From assembly GCF_014646135.1 (NCBI RefSeq), contig NZ_BMMW01000001.1, positions 1,071,570 to 1,135,569 of the forward strand: 64,000 bases of DNA, read 5' to 3'. Position 1 is the stretch's first letter, and each line of letters starts with the position of its first letter. A program made the position numbers and the translations under genes. Shown here in pieces: positions 26,477 to 35,022 of the stretch. Under the pieces are notes generated by a model that worked only from the letters and a program-made list of their open reading frames with translations, searched no databases and was not told where the DNA came from. The DNA comes from Nocardia camponoti. Lineage in GTDB: Bacteria > Actinomycetota > Actinomycetes > Mycobacteriales > Mycobacteriaceae.

Positions 26477-27100
26477 TTAGGCCTCGTCGTAGCGGATGAT
26501 GCGCTCGGCGCTGCGCCGATACCAGGGGAACTCTGAGCTTTGAAACGGCTCGACCTGCTTGCTCACGCCCTGTGCGCGCAGTTTCGATAATGCGTCGAGC
26601 GCGTGCCCTTGGACCGACTCGTCATCGAGTTGAGCGAGCGCTACTTCGACGGCGTCGGGGTGGCGGGATTTACCCAGCCAGTTGACCACCATTCGACGTT
26701 GGCGCCCAAAGCGTCTGTCTGCAGCAATGACCGCGAGTTCGTCGAAGAATTCTTTCCCTGCGGGAATGCTGTAGATACCGTTCCCGGCGGCCCAGCGCGT
26801 AGAGGGATCGATCCCCTTCTCATGGTCGAATTGACTGATTAACGCCGGAATTGCAATGGTTTTGCGTGCTTCCTTGCGATTCAACGCTTCAATCAGGCTC
26901 AGTCGCGCCAATGCCCTTTTTTCAGTTTCAGGTCCGGTCCACCGCTGCTCAAGGTCGATAAGCCACTCTCCCATGAGTTCGATAACGAACGGCGGATAGT
27001 GTAGCGAGTCGGCTATTCCAGATATGGTGCTTCCGTGTCCGCCAGCGCTGCGATACTCCGCTAGCAGCCGCGCCGCACCAAGGTCATCAGTCGTTGTCAT
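26477..27100 (-). CDS. HEAT-repeat-like protein, array copy 1
   Basis: 207 residues, all helical, with paired helices that look like HEAT/ARM repeats: IELMGEWLIDLEQRW, IPALISQFDHEK, WAAGNGIYSIPAGKEFFDEL, RMVVNWLGKSRHPDAVEVAL, GHALDALSKLRAQG. It has no catalytic motif, so a binding role (for example an immunity-type protein) is likely, as inference. It shares with copy 2 a 131-bp block that I could match base for base (26677-26807 with 27444-27574). The ATG at 27100 begins one base after the stop of a 23-codon ORF. Confidence 0.75.
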   Translation of the reverse strand: MTTTDDLGAARLLAEYRSAGGHGSTISGIADSLHYPPFVIELMGEWLIDLEQRWTGPETEKRALARLSLIEALNRKEARKTIAIPALISQFDHEKGIDPSTRWAAGNGIYSIPAGKEFFDELAVIAADRRFGRQRRMVVNWLGKSRHPDAVEVALAQLDDESVQGHALDALSKLRAQGVSKQVEPFQSSEFPWYRRSAERIIRYDEA

Positions 27101-27101
27101 A

Positions 27102-27173
27102 TCAGCACCAAAAAACCTTGGCCGCGTCGGCGAGTTCCGTCGGTGTGGCAGTGAGTGTTTCAGGTGTAGACAT
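27102..27173 (-). CDS. 23-residue stub resembling an EspC/ESX N-terminus
   Basis: ATG at 27173 to TGA 27102-27104, reading MSTPETLTATPTELADAAKV then FWC. The sequence looks like the first helix of an EspC/WXG100-type protein cut short. Its stop lies one base before the start of HEAT-like copy 1, so it may act as a translated leader or be a relic carried with the repeat. Confidence 0.35.
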   Translation of the reverse strand: MSTPETLTATPTELADAAKVFWC

Positions 27174-27243
27174 CGGTTCCCATTCGATCGCCCACTAACT
27201 TAGCGCACCTAACCGCTGGCACACGTCGTTCGAGGCTGCCCGA

Positions 27244-27867
27244 TTAGCCCTCGTCGTAGCGGATGATTCGCTCCGCGCTGCGCCGATACCAAGGGAACTC
27301 TGAGGTCAGAAAGGGCTCGACCTGCTTGCTGACACCCTGGGCACGAAGCTTCGACAGGGCGTCCAAGGCGTGCCCTTGGACCGACTCGTCGTCGAGTTGA
27401 GCGAGGGCGACTGCGGCGGCGTCGGGGTGGCGAGATTTACCGAGCCAGTTGACCACCATTCGACGTTGGCGCCCAAAGCGTCTGTCTGCAGCAATGACCG
27501 CGAGTTCGTCGAAGAATTCTTTCCCTGCGGGAATGCTGTAGATACCGTTCCCGGCGGCCCAGCGCGTAGAGGGAGCTATCTCCTTCTTGAGGTCAAATTG
27601 ACTAATTAACGCCGGGATCGCATTGGTTTTACGCGCTTCCCTGCGATTCAACGCGTTGGTCAAACTTATTCGCGCAATTCTCCGCCCTTCCGTTTCAGGA
27701 CCGGGCCAGCGCAGTTCGAGTTCGATAAGCCACTCTGCGATTTGCTCGATGACAGGAAGCTCAGAGCTTGGGCGCTCGCCAATCTCTGCAACAGTGTCGC
27801 CGTAGCCCCCAGCGCTGCGGTAATCCGCGAGGAGTCGCATAGCGGCGATGTCATCAGTCGTTGTCAC
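27244..27867 (-). CDS. HEAT-repeat-like protein, array copy 2
   Basis: 207 residues when started at GTG 27867, which matches the length of the other three copies; a GTG at 27876 would add three residues. The GTG overlaps the stop of the short stub upstream (GTGA at 27864-27867), so translation is probably coupled. Helical repeats are as in copy 1; the central region is identical to copy 1 at the DNA level, while the N-terminal ~70 residues differ, a mosaic pattern pointing to gene conversion. Confidence 0.75.
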   Translation of the reverse strand: MTTTDDIAAMRLLADYRSAGGYGDTVAEIGERPSSELPVIEQIAEWLIELELRWPGPETEGRRIARISLTNALNRREARKTNAIPALISQFDLKKEIAPSTRWAAGNGIYSIPAGKEFFDELAVIAADRRFGRQRRMVVNWLGKSRHPDAAAVALAQLDDESVQGHALDALSKLRAQGVSKQVEPFLTSEFPWYRRSAERIIRYDEG

Positions 27868-27941
27868 ATCAAGCACCGAATGACCTTGGCCGCGTCGGCG
27901 AGTTCCGTCGGTGTGACAGTGAGTGTTTCAGGTGTAGACAT
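27864..27941 (-). CDS. 25-residue stub resembling an EspC/ESX N-terminus
   Basis: ATG at 27941 to TGA 27864-27866, reading MSTPETLTVTPTELADAAKV then IRCLM. It is the second copy of the stub at 27102-27173 and is the more native-looking (VIR rather than VFW). Its stop overlaps the start of HEAT-like copy 2. Whether it is expressed is unknown. Confidence 0.35.
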   Translation of the reverse strand: MSTPETLTVTPTELADAAKVIRCLM

Positions 27942-28012
27942 CGGTTCCCCATTCGATCGCCCACTAACTTAGCGCACCTAACCGCTGGCACACGTCGTTC
28001 GAGGCTGCCCGA

Positions 28013-28636
28013 TTAGCCCTCGTCGTAGCGGATAATTCGTTCGGCGCTGCGTCGATACCAGGCTGACTCCGCAATGAGGAACGGCTCGACCTGCTTGCTC
28101 ACGCCCTGTGCGCGCAGCTTCGATAATGCGTCGAGCGCATGCCCTTGGACCGTCTCGTCATCGAGTTGAGCGAGAGCGACTGCGGCGGCGTCGGGGTGGC
28201 GGGATTTACCGAGCCAGTTGACCACCATTTGGCGGTCTTCCCCGAACCTTCGGTCTGCAGCTATGGCAGCCAACTGCTCGAAATATTCTTTCCCGGCCGG
28301 AATGCTGTAAATGCCGTTGCCTGCCGCCCACCGTGTCGACGAGGCCATCGTCTTCTCATGGTCAAACTGACTGATGAGTGCCGGAATCGCTGAGGTTGTG
28401 CGCGATTCCTTTCGGTTCAACGCCTTCGTCAAACTGATGCGCGCGAGTCGTCGATCGTTGGTTTCAGGCCCCGGCCACCGCTGTTCGAGGTCAGTGAGCC
28501 ATTCAGCCATCAACTCGATGACCGGCGGCGTGTAACTCAGCTGGTCGCCGATCTCCCAGAAGGCGTTGCCGTACCCGCCAGCACGCCGATAGTCGACAAA
28601 CAGTCGCGCACCTGCGGTTTCGTCTGTGTTAGTCAT
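28013..28636 (-). CDS. HEAT-repeat-like protein, array copy 3
   Basis: 207 residues from the ATG at 28636, which aligns with the starts of the other copies; the frame is open 45 bp further upstream. It shares the helical repeats (WAAGNGIYSIPAGKEYFEQL, MVVNWLGKSRHPDAAAVAL) but is more diverged from copies 1 and 2 than they are from each other. The leader GACGGACTTCAGGCAC before the ATG resembles that of copy 4 and not the stub-containing leaders of copies 1 and 2. Confidence 0.75.
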   Translation of the reverse strand: MTNTDETAGARLFVDYRRAGGYGNAFWEIGDQLSYTPPVIELMAEWLTDLEQRWPGPETNDRRLARISLTKALNRKESRTTSAIPALISQFDHEKTMASSTRWAAGNGIYSIPAGKEYFEQLAAIAADRRFGEDRQMVVNWLGKSRHPDAAAVALAQLDDETVQGHALDALSKLRAQGVSKQVEPFLIAESAWYRRSAERIIRYDEG

Positions 28637-28681
28637 GTGCCTGAAGTCCGTCGCGACTCGCTGAGCGAGGCGGGCAATCAA

Positions 28682-29116
28682 TTAAAAGTCGTCGGGCAAG
28701 ACGCGAAAGGCGTCATGTGCCGTCAGAGGTGCGACCGCCCGGAAGTCCCTGCGGTCGAGAGTCAGAATATCGGCGGTTTCGTATCGCTCGGCCAGCGCCA
28801 CGTTCGTCGCGTCGGTGAGGTCCAATTTCAGTGCGGCATACCGACGTTGAACCTGCCGGGCGACCCTTAGCACCTCGGCGGTGACTTCGGCGATCGCGAT
28901 CCGCCCGCCTCGCTCCTGCGCCAGCAACCAGTCATTGACCGCGTACGCGGCGTCACGGTTGATATTTCGCGTTGTCACATGCTCGATTTCCAGCAATACG
29001 AGAGGAGAAAGCACCGTCAGCGCCGCCTCCTGCAACACCGCGCGCGCCCGCGAATGTTCTTCGTCCGCCGGATTGAAGGCCGCGACAAGACCCGAAGTGT
29101 CCCCCACCACGATCAC
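28682..29116 (-). CDS. vapC: VapC-family PIN-domain toxin
   Basis: 144 residues with a PIN fold: opening VVGDTSGLVAAF (Asp6), a Glu in the LEIEHV helix, and LDLTDATNVALAERY plus ILTLDRRDF giving the remaining acidic residues of the Mg-dependent RNase site. It overlaps the VapB stop by 4 bp. It lies between HEAT-like copies 3 and 4. Confidence 0.88.
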   Translation of the reverse strand: MIVVGDTSGLVAAFNPADEEHSRARAVLQEAALTVLSPLVLLEIEHVTTRNINRDAAYAVNDWLLAQERGGRIAIAEVTAEVLRVARQVQRRYAALKLDLTDATNVALAERYETADILTLDRRDFRAVAPLTAHDAFRVLPDDF

Positions 29117-29367
29117 TCGCGCACCGAGCCCTCTCCCTCATTAATACCCTCGCTGACCGCCCGCTCCACTCCGGCCTGACCAACCGGCCCGCCGAAGTCG
29201 AAGGTTGGAATATCCCATTCGTCGGCCCACCGTTGGCTACGCAGTGCGGCAAGGTGGAACGCCTCGCGAAAAAGCTCGGATTCCGGCCGCCCCTCGCGAG
29301 CGGCCGCAGCTTTAATCAGCTCCAGGTCGCGCTCATCGACCATAACCGTAGTTTTCTTTAACGCCAT
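29113..29367 (-). CDS. vapB: VapB-type ribbon-helix-helix antitoxin
   Basis: 84 residues: a ribbon-helix-helix DNA-binding domain (KKTTVMVDERDLELIKAAAA through ESELFREAFHLA) and a flexible acidic tail with WDIPTFDFGG, which would occupy the VapC active site. It is first in the pair and probably autoregulates; an inverted motif GGTTATGGTACCCGCGCCATAAC lies just upstream (29371-29393). Confidence 0.85.
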   Translation of the reverse strand: MALKKTTVMVDERDLELIKAAAAREGRPESELFREAFHLAALRSQRWADEWDIPTFDFGGPVGQAGVERAVSEGINEGEGSVRE

Positions 29368-29455
29368 GCTGGTTATGGTACCCGCGCCATAACACGAAAC
29401 GGTCGTGAGCTGGCGCGACCGCTAGCTGACCACGTCGGATGCTTGCGTCCCGCTG

Positions 29456-30079
29456 TCAATCTTCGTCGTAGCGGATGACACGCTCGGCGCTACGGCGAAA
29501 CCAGGGGAACTCTGACGTCAGAAAGGGCTCGACCCGCTCGCTGACACCCTGCGCACGAAGCTTCGACAGGGCATCCAAGGCGTGCCCTTGGACTGACTCG
29601 TCATCGAGTTGAGCGAGGGCGACTGCGGCGGCGTCGGGGTGGCGGGATTTACCGAGCCAGTTGACCACCATTTGACGGTCCGTACCGAACCCGCGGTCCC
29701 TGGCGATCGCGGCCAGCTCTGCGAAATACTCTTTCCCAGCGGGAATGCTGTAGAGCGCGTTACCTGCCGCCCACCGCACGTCAGGATGCGCAGGCTTCGC
29801 GTGGTCGAACTGACTAATCAAGGCGGGGACCGCAGCGGTGTTCCGTGATTCCTTGCGGTTCAGCGCGTTTATCAGGCTCAGGCGGGCCAGGTGACGTCTG
29901 TCCGTTTCCCGCCCAGGCCACCGCTTCTCAAGGTTCGTCAGGGCATCAGCGATGAACTCGATGACGGATGGCGAGTTACTCATTTCGTTCCCAATGCCCG
30001 AAAGTGTGCGCGCGTAGCCGCGAGCACGTATATACGCTTCAAGTAGGACTTGCTCGGCGACCTCGTCCGGATCAGTCAT
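29456..30079 (-). CDS. HEAT-repeat-like protein, array copy 4
   Basis: 207 residues from the ATG at 30079. It has the same helical repeat blocks as copies 1-3 (FIADALTNLEKRW, IPALISQFD-type, WAAGNALYSIPAGKEYFAEL, GHALDALSKLRAQG) and the same RIIRYDE-type end. It is separated from copy 3 by vapBC. The N-terminal third is the most divergent of the four, consistent with a ligand-specific region on a common scaffold (inference). Confidence 0.75.
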   Translation of the reverse strand: MTDPDEVAEQVLLEAYIRARGYARTLSGIGNEMSNSPSVIEFIADALTNLEKRWPGRETDRRHLARLSLINALNRKESRNTAAVPALISQFDHAKPAHPDVRWAAGNALYSIPAGKEYFAELAAIARDRGFGTDRQMVVNWLGKSRHPDAAAVALAQLDDESVQGHALDALSKLRAQGVSERVEPFLTSEFPWFRRSAERVIRYDED

Positions 30080-30208
30080 GTGCTGAAGTCCATCATGCGA
30101 TGCCTAATCGCACGACTCTTACTACTTTGGCCGACGCAGAGCCTCGCTGATACCGTGGCGGGCGTCAATTATCTTGAGTGGCAAGCTCGTTCCATCCGAA
30201 GGTGAGTC

Positions 30209-30769
30209 ATGATGCCGCGAACCATCAAGCTCCTTCTTGCGGCGAGCGTCATCACCATCCCGCTGGTTGGATGCGGCGGCGACCCGTCTCCCATCGCTAT
30301 CGACTCCAAACATGCTAGGAGCGAAGTATGCGCGGTCGCCGAGTCGATTACACGGGAGCAAGTCCTGATCCCACAGATTGCGTCCCGCACTGACGGTTTG
30401 GTCCGAGACCCGCACTTGCCCATCGCACATGGGACTACGTGCAGGGTAAAGCGGGAGGAAACGCTTGAACGGATCATGACCCTGACGCTCTCACGCCAAG
30501 AGCCGTGGTCCCCGCCAGCCGGTTATCAAACAATTGACGTCACCGCGAGTGGAACGGACGGAAAGGTTCAGACCGTCTTCCAGAACAGTTCTGGGTCCCG
30601 CAACCGGTTTTTCTACGTCGAGCTAAACGGATGGAAAGGGTTTATGTACCTCTACGACGAGGGAATCGACCCAACCGGCACGCGCGGCGACGATCTCGTC
30701 CAGGCTCAATCCAACGAGCTAGCGAGTCGACTGTTCACGATGATGAAGGAATTAGGGGCGTGGACGTAG
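30209..30769 (+). CDS. Putative lipoprotein, tandem copy 1
   Basis: 186 residues with a signal peptide and lipobox (IPLVGC, Cys at ~22). The mature protein has a paired-cysteine N-terminal half and a beta-rich C-terminal half (GYQTIDVTASGTDGKVQTVF...RFFYVELNGWKGFMYLYDEG), reminiscent of DUF3558-like surface lipoproteins, though I cannot assign it firmly. GAAGGTGAG precedes the ATG pair. It is directly followed by a paralogue whose 3' half is almost identical in DNA. Confidence 0.75.
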   Translation: MMPRTIKLLLAASVITIPLVGCGGDPSPIAIDSKHARSEVCAVAESITREQVLIPQIASRTDGLVRDPHLPIAHGTTCRVKREETLERIMTLTLSRQEPWSPPAGYQTIDVTASGTDGKVQTVFQNSSGSRNRFFYVELNGWKGFMYLYDEGIDPTGTRGDDLVQAQSNELASRLFTMMKELGAWT

Positions 30770-31359
30770 AAATCACCAGTGATGCGACGGCCGTTAGCGT
30801 TTTGCCGCGAAAAACCAAGCTCCTCCTGGTGGCGAGCGTCATCACCACCTTGCTGGCTGGATGTGGCAGCAGCCAACCACCAGTCGCCGTCGACTCCAAA
30901 CACACCGTGGGCGAAGTGTGCGCAGTCGGTGAGTCTATTGCGCGGGAGCAGGTCCTGATTCCACAGGTTAAATCCGACATCTCCGATGTGACCCAAGATC
31001 CAAATGTGCTCATCGCACGCGAGACAACGTGCAGGGTACTGCGGGAGGAAACGTCCGAACGCATCATGACCCTGACATTCTCACGCCGCCAACCGTGGTC
31101 CCCGCCAGCCGGTTATCAAACAATTGACGTCACCGCGAGTGGAACGGATGGAAAGGTTCAGACCGTCTTCCAGAACAGTTCTGGGTCCCGCAACCGGTTC
31201 TTCTACGTCGAGCTAAACGGATGGAAAGGGTTTATGTACCTCTACGACGAGGGAATCGACCCAACCGGCACGCGCGGCGACGATCTCGCCCAAGCTCAAT
31301 CCAACGAGCTAGCGAGTCGACTCTTCACGATGGTGAAGGAATTGGGAGCGTGGAAGTAG
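30760..31359 (+). CDS. Putative lipoprotein, tandem copy 2
   Basis: 199 residues from a GTG at 30760 with GAAGGA nine bases upstream, overlapping the end of copy 1; a TTG at 30802 would give a start aligned with copy 1 and a more typical signal peptide. Lipobox LLAGC. The first ~90 mature residues differ from copy 1, whereas from about 31090 to the stop the two genes are almost identical at the DNA level, with mostly silent differences, indicating recent gene conversion or duplication of the 3' half. Confidence 0.7.
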   Translation: MDVEITSDATAVSVLPRKTKLLLVASVITTLLAGCGSSQPPVAVDSKHTVGEVCAVGESIAREQVLIPQVKSDISDVTQDPNVLIARETTCRVLREETSERIMTLTFSRRQPWSPPAGYQTIDVTASGTDGKVQTVFQNSSGSRNRFFYVELNGWKGFMYLYDEGIDPTGTRGDDLAQAQSNELASRLFTMVKELGAWK

Positions 31360-31479
31360 CGGCAACCGCCGAATGAGGCAAGCGCCAAGCCGGGCTAGCC
31401 ACGCCGATAGCGCGCGAGTACGATGCCCTGCGACTATGAGTGGTCCTGACTGAGGGGCCGACCACTAGACGGGGCGGGC

Positions 31480-31788
31480 ATGCTGAAGGTCGATATCGAT
31501 AATCTCAATCAACTTGCGACAACGGTCGGAACTGCCGCGACTGACATCGACAACCTCGACGTCCGGACGCTAGGCGACACGATCGGGGCGGCGCTTCCTG
31601 GCTGCCAACTGGGAGCCGCCTGCTCACAGGCTGGCGAGTTTGTCGAAGGCGCGTGGTTGCGGGCATCGCAGCGGCTACAGAAGTTGTCGACGCTCGTCCG
31701 AGAATCCGCCAGCGCGGTGCAACTCACCGACGAGGAATTCAAGAAGCGACTCGACACCATGGACTTTGTCGCGCGGGGTGAGCGCTGA
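31480..31788 (+). CDS. EspC-like ESX-associated small protein
   Basis: 102 residues, helical, of the EspC/DUF2580 type (PF10824-like): opening LKVDIDNLNQLATTVG, central GAWLRASQRLQKLS, and a C-terminal helix with LTDEEFKKRLD. Such proteins are secreted by or with ESX systems in pairs. It overlaps the next gene by one base (ATGA-type junction at 31785-31788), forming the first gene of a three-gene operon. Confidence 0.75.
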   Translation: MLKVDIDNLNQLATTVGTAATDIDNLDVRTLGDTIGAALPGCQLGAACSQAGEFVEGAWLRASQRLQKLSTLVRESASAVQLTDEEFKKRLDTMDFVARGER

Positions 31789-34214
31789 TGCCGAGTCGCT
31801 CGCAGGTCGACGCGTGGAATACCGCGAAGTTGTCGGAATGGGCGACCGCGATCGACACCAACGTCGCAGCATACGAAGCCAAGCTCGGCACGATTACTGG
31901 CCAGTTCGCGAACGCGCAGTGGACCGGCAAGGCGAAAGATGCTGCCGCAGACCGCTTTACCGAAGAAGACACGCAGGGACGTTATCTCTCCATCGAAATT
32001 CGCGACATCGCGGCGGCACTGCGCGCGGCAGACACACGTCTCGCCAACGAGCGACGCATTCTCCTTGGCCGCGTTGCCGATGCTGAACACGACGCCGAAT
32101 CGCCCATTCGCTTGAAGGTCGATGAGAAATGGGCCGTGTCTGCTGACGGGACGGTTAGTGACGACGAAGCGAGACAGAAAGTTGTCGAGCGACTTAATCA
32201 CCACCAAGGTCTGATCAACACCGCGTACTACAGCATGATGACCGCCGCCAGCGAAGCGGCCACCGCGATAAGTACTGCCGCACAAGAGGTTCGAGTGCGG
32301 GGCGACCAGTTCGGCAGCGGCGTCGACGCCACCGACGACGACTTCAGTCGGTCCGGCCTACTCGGCGAAGAAGACGGCAAGCGCGTGCGCGACGCTGGCG
32401 ACAAATACGGCAAGATCGACAACGCGATCTTGGACGAAGTTGCCAGCCACCTACCCGTCGGCGTACTTACCGACGAACAACTGACCGCGCTGGCCGCAGG
32501 GGGCGAGGTTTCGACATTGCCCGCGTCCGTGCAGGACTACTACCGAGAGTTCTACAAGGCCGCTGGAACAGACGGTGTGATCGCACTGAGCGAACGGCTG
32601 AAAGAGCAAGAGCTCGCAGGCAATGTGACAGCCGCAGGGCGGCGAGACTCCCTTGCTAACGGGCTCATGGTGCTCTCGAACGAGAAGATCGGAACGGGCC
32701 GAAATCCCGACGGGAGCTTGCAATCACCCGGCAGCTATCAGAATTTGCCGAAAGAAATTCGCGACGTGATTTCCACGCGAGTTACCGGCCCGGGCGGTGA
32801 TGGAAACGCGCTTGGATATCCGCAGGTAAGCGATTGGAATAAGGCGGTATTCCTTGCGGATTCCGCGAAGCTCAGCGACCTGATCGGAGAGGCGAATCCC
32901 GGTTACACGCCCGGTACCGAGTTCGGTCGGGAAATGATTCGACAGGCATCGACGCTCGGTCAACTCGATCCCGACAACCCCGCGCTTGAATCGACGATGC
33001 GCGACTATGTCGAGGCGGGAGCCCGCAACCACACCTCGATGACGCAGTTGTTGACCGGCCACACCGAGCCGGGTGAGGTCCCTCTCGATAAGGACTACGA
33101 CCCGAACAAGGTGATGAAGCCGCTGCTTCAGTACGACTGGAGCGACAGCAAGCCGGACGGTTCTGCGCCGGAGATGTTCAGTTGGATCGGCAAGGATGCG
33201 ATTCCGGTCCCGGGAACGGATGGAAATCCGGGCGTGACGGTTGATGAGTCGAAATTGGCTGGTCGGGCTGCGCAAGGTTTGACGGAACTGATGACGGGCA
33301 AGGGCAACTTCGAGTCCTACATGAACATCGGTAGTCAGGATGATAAGTCATTGGGACAGGTGAATCCTGGACTGACGCAGCAGATTACGAAGTCGATGGT
33401 GCCGTATCTGGACTCGATCGCTAAGGCACCGGAAATCCCAACATCGGGCGACATTCTGGGTCGTGGAGACAACCGCGACCTGAAAGCCATCCGTTTGTCC
33501 GCACTACTGAACTCCGATCCTGATTCGGGGGTGATCTGGAACACCGCGCTCAACGACAAAACAAACCAGTACGCCGCGCAGTTCGGATACCTCGACGATA
33601 AATCCGAAAATCGGCAAATCGGCTACGCAGACGCGGCCGCCCGGCTACTCGGATATCAAGATCAGGGAATCAAAGCAGAGGCCTACGACCGCGGACTCAG
33701 CGATACAGAGGCGAAGAAAGAAGCAGCCGAGAAAAAGACGCTCGCGCTGGGTATCGGTACCTCCATCCTCTCCGAGAGCGTCGGAAGAGTTCCAGGCGCT
33801 GGCGCGGCTGTCGACATTGCTTCACAGTTAATCGAGCAGGGAATTGAGCCCGAGAAAGGTAAACTTCCCGAGGCCTATTATCGGGTAGATCCCGACACTG
33901 CCGCGAGCCAACGCTACTACTCGATGCTGCAGGGCTTGGCGCGCTCGGACCCGGACTTCTTCACCAATCCGCCTTCTGGCGCTGGCCCACTGCCAGCAGC
34001 CTGGTTGCACGACGGCAAGCTCGCCAGCTTTCAAGAGATCCTGGATTCTGGCCCGAGATCAGCTGATGAATTCAGTTGGGCTTCGAGAAAGTGGCTTGAT
34101 GCGACCGGCGTGAACTATGTGAATTTCACGAACGAGCAGGCTCAAAAGAACATTCACCTGGACGACTATACGATCGACCCGGGAGAGTACGAGGATAAGG
34201 TTCTACGCGGATGA
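31788..34214 (+). CDS. Large ESX-associated TPR-repeat-region-type protein
   Basis: 808 residues. The N-terminal ~200 are a long helical WXG100-like hairpin with QWTGKAKDAAADRF (WTG in the turn) and AAQEVRVRGDQFGSG. The rest is a large helical region containing a conserved block (DYYREFYKAAGTDGVIALSE, LANGLMVLSNEKIGTGRNPD, LPKEIRDVISTR). I recognise this as the 'TPR repeat region' type of large protein found in Nocardia, Rhodococcus and mycobacteria next to EspC-like genes; function is unknown, secretion via ESX is likely. It overlaps the lipoprotein gene downstream by ATGA. Confidence 0.8.
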   Translation: MPSRSQVDAWNTAKLSEWATAIDTNVAAYEAKLGTITGQFANAQWTGKAKDAAADRFTEEDTQGRYLSIEIRDIAAALRAADTRLANERRILLGRVADAEHDAESPIRLKVDEKWAVSADGTVSDDEARQKVVERLNHHQGLINTAYYSMMTAASEAATAISTAAQEVRVRGDQFGSGVDATDDDFSRSGLLGEEDGKRVRDAGDKYGKIDNAILDEVASHLPVGVLTDEQLTALAAGGEVSTLPASVQDYYREFYKAAGTDGVIALSERLKEQELAGNVTAAGRRDSLANGLMVLSNEKIGTGRNPDGSLQSPGSYQNLPKEIRDVISTRVTGPGGDGNALGYPQVSDWNKAVFLADSAKLSDLIGEANPGYTPGTEFGREMIRQASTLGQLDPDNPALESTMRDYVEAGARNHTSMTQLLTGHTEPGEVPLDKDYDPNKVMKPLLQYDWSDSKPDGSAPEMFSWIGKDAIPVPGTDGNPGVTVDESKLAGRAAQGLTELMTGKGNFESYMNIGSQDDKSLGQVNPGLTQQITKSMVPYLDSIAKAPEIPTSGDILGRGDNRDLKAIRLSALLNSDPDSGVIWNTALNDKTNQYAAQFGYLDDKSENRQIGYADAAARLLGYQDQGIKAEAYDRGLSDTEAKKEAAEKKTLALGIGTSILSESVGRVPGAGAAVDIASQLIEQGIEPEKGKLPEAYYRVDPDTAASQRYYSMLQGLARSDPDFFTNPPSGAGPLPAAWLHDGKLASFQEILDSGPRSADEFSWASRKWLDATGVNYVNFTNEQAQKNIHLDDYTIDPGEYEDKVLRG

Positions 34215-34987
34215 AGAAACAGGGCTTCATGAGAGCAGCTGTCACCCTATCTATGGCCACCGCCTGCGTATTAACCGCTGCATGCGACCGGCCATCGGAT
34301 GAGCAAATAGCCGCCCCAGCATTCAATATCTCTTTCCGGTGGAGTGCGGAAGCTAACGTTGATTTGCAGTCCGCTGGCCTGAAATCCGCTCGCGCAGCGA
34401 TAGAAAGCAACCTCGTGGGCGAATATCTCGGAGTCGAGTACACCTACCCTGGGTTCCCGGAATTTTCCGATCTCGCTCGCCTGTCCCGCAATCGCGGGTA
34501 CACGCCCGGACGCCCTCGTCTGGTCGAAGGTGTTGGGACCGCCTATTTCCATGTGATCCAGCGAAAGTCGCTCGGGGACCACCAGGCGTACTATGTATGC
34601 CGAGACCTGACCGGCACCGCGCGCAAGGACGGTTCGTCGTACCCGTATCCGGATGCTGAAAATATCGCGGAGACGTTCGATGTCGTCGACGTACTCGTTT
34701 CGAGCAGCCCGCTCCCGTTTGATAATCGCGGGAACGGGACAGGAACAACAAAATCGCCACTATCACCGTTAGTGAAACCCGAGGCGCCGAATCGCCATTC
34801 ACGGCCTACTGGGATAGTGTTCGTGATCGACACTGTGACTTTCTACGCGCCCAGCAAGTCCGCAGTTGACGAGACGCCGTGCGCTCAGTGGTTCGAACAG
34901 CGTTGGGGCACGCGCGATGTGCCTACGCCCAAGCGTCGCGTTGATGAAGCGCCTGTGGTTGAGCCGTTCACGCCTGGGTGGGAGTGA
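34211..34987 (+). CDS. Putative lipoprotein of the ESX-associated operon
   Basis: 258 residues with a signal peptide ending at a lipobox (LTAAC). The mature domain is mixed alpha/beta with scattered cysteines and a Pro-rich end; no family recognised. Coupled to the large upstream protein by ATGA (34211-34214), as lipoprotein genes often are behind these EspC-like/large-protein pairs, so it is probably a surface partner. Confidence 0.75.
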   Translation: MKKQGFMRAAVTLSMATACVLTAACDRPSDEQIAAPAFNISFRWSAEANVDLQSAGLKSARAAIESNLVGEYLGVEYTYPGFPEFSDLARLSRNRGYTPGRPRLVEGVGTAYFHVIQRKSLGDHQAYYVCRDLTGTARKDGSSYPYPDAENIAETFDVVDVLVSSSPLPFDNRGNGTGTTKSPLSPLVKPEAPNRHSRPTGIVFVIDTVTFYAPSKSAVDETPCAQWFEQRWGTRDVPTPKRRVDEAPVVEPFTPGWE

Positions 34988-35022
34988 AGCGAGGGCGTAG
35001 CGGCCTTCGCTGAATGATCGGG

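Larger units (their letters stand above)
27115..28033. repeat. Direct repeat upstream of HEAT-like copies 1 and 2 (about 140-150 bp)
   Basis: Bases 27115-27267 and 27892-28033 are nearly identical (single-base differences such as GTGGCAGT/GTGACAGT and one extra C after GGTTCCC). Each unit contains the start of a short EspC-like stub and ends inside the 3' codons of the next HEAT-like gene, consistent with unequal crossing-over. Confidence 0.85.
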
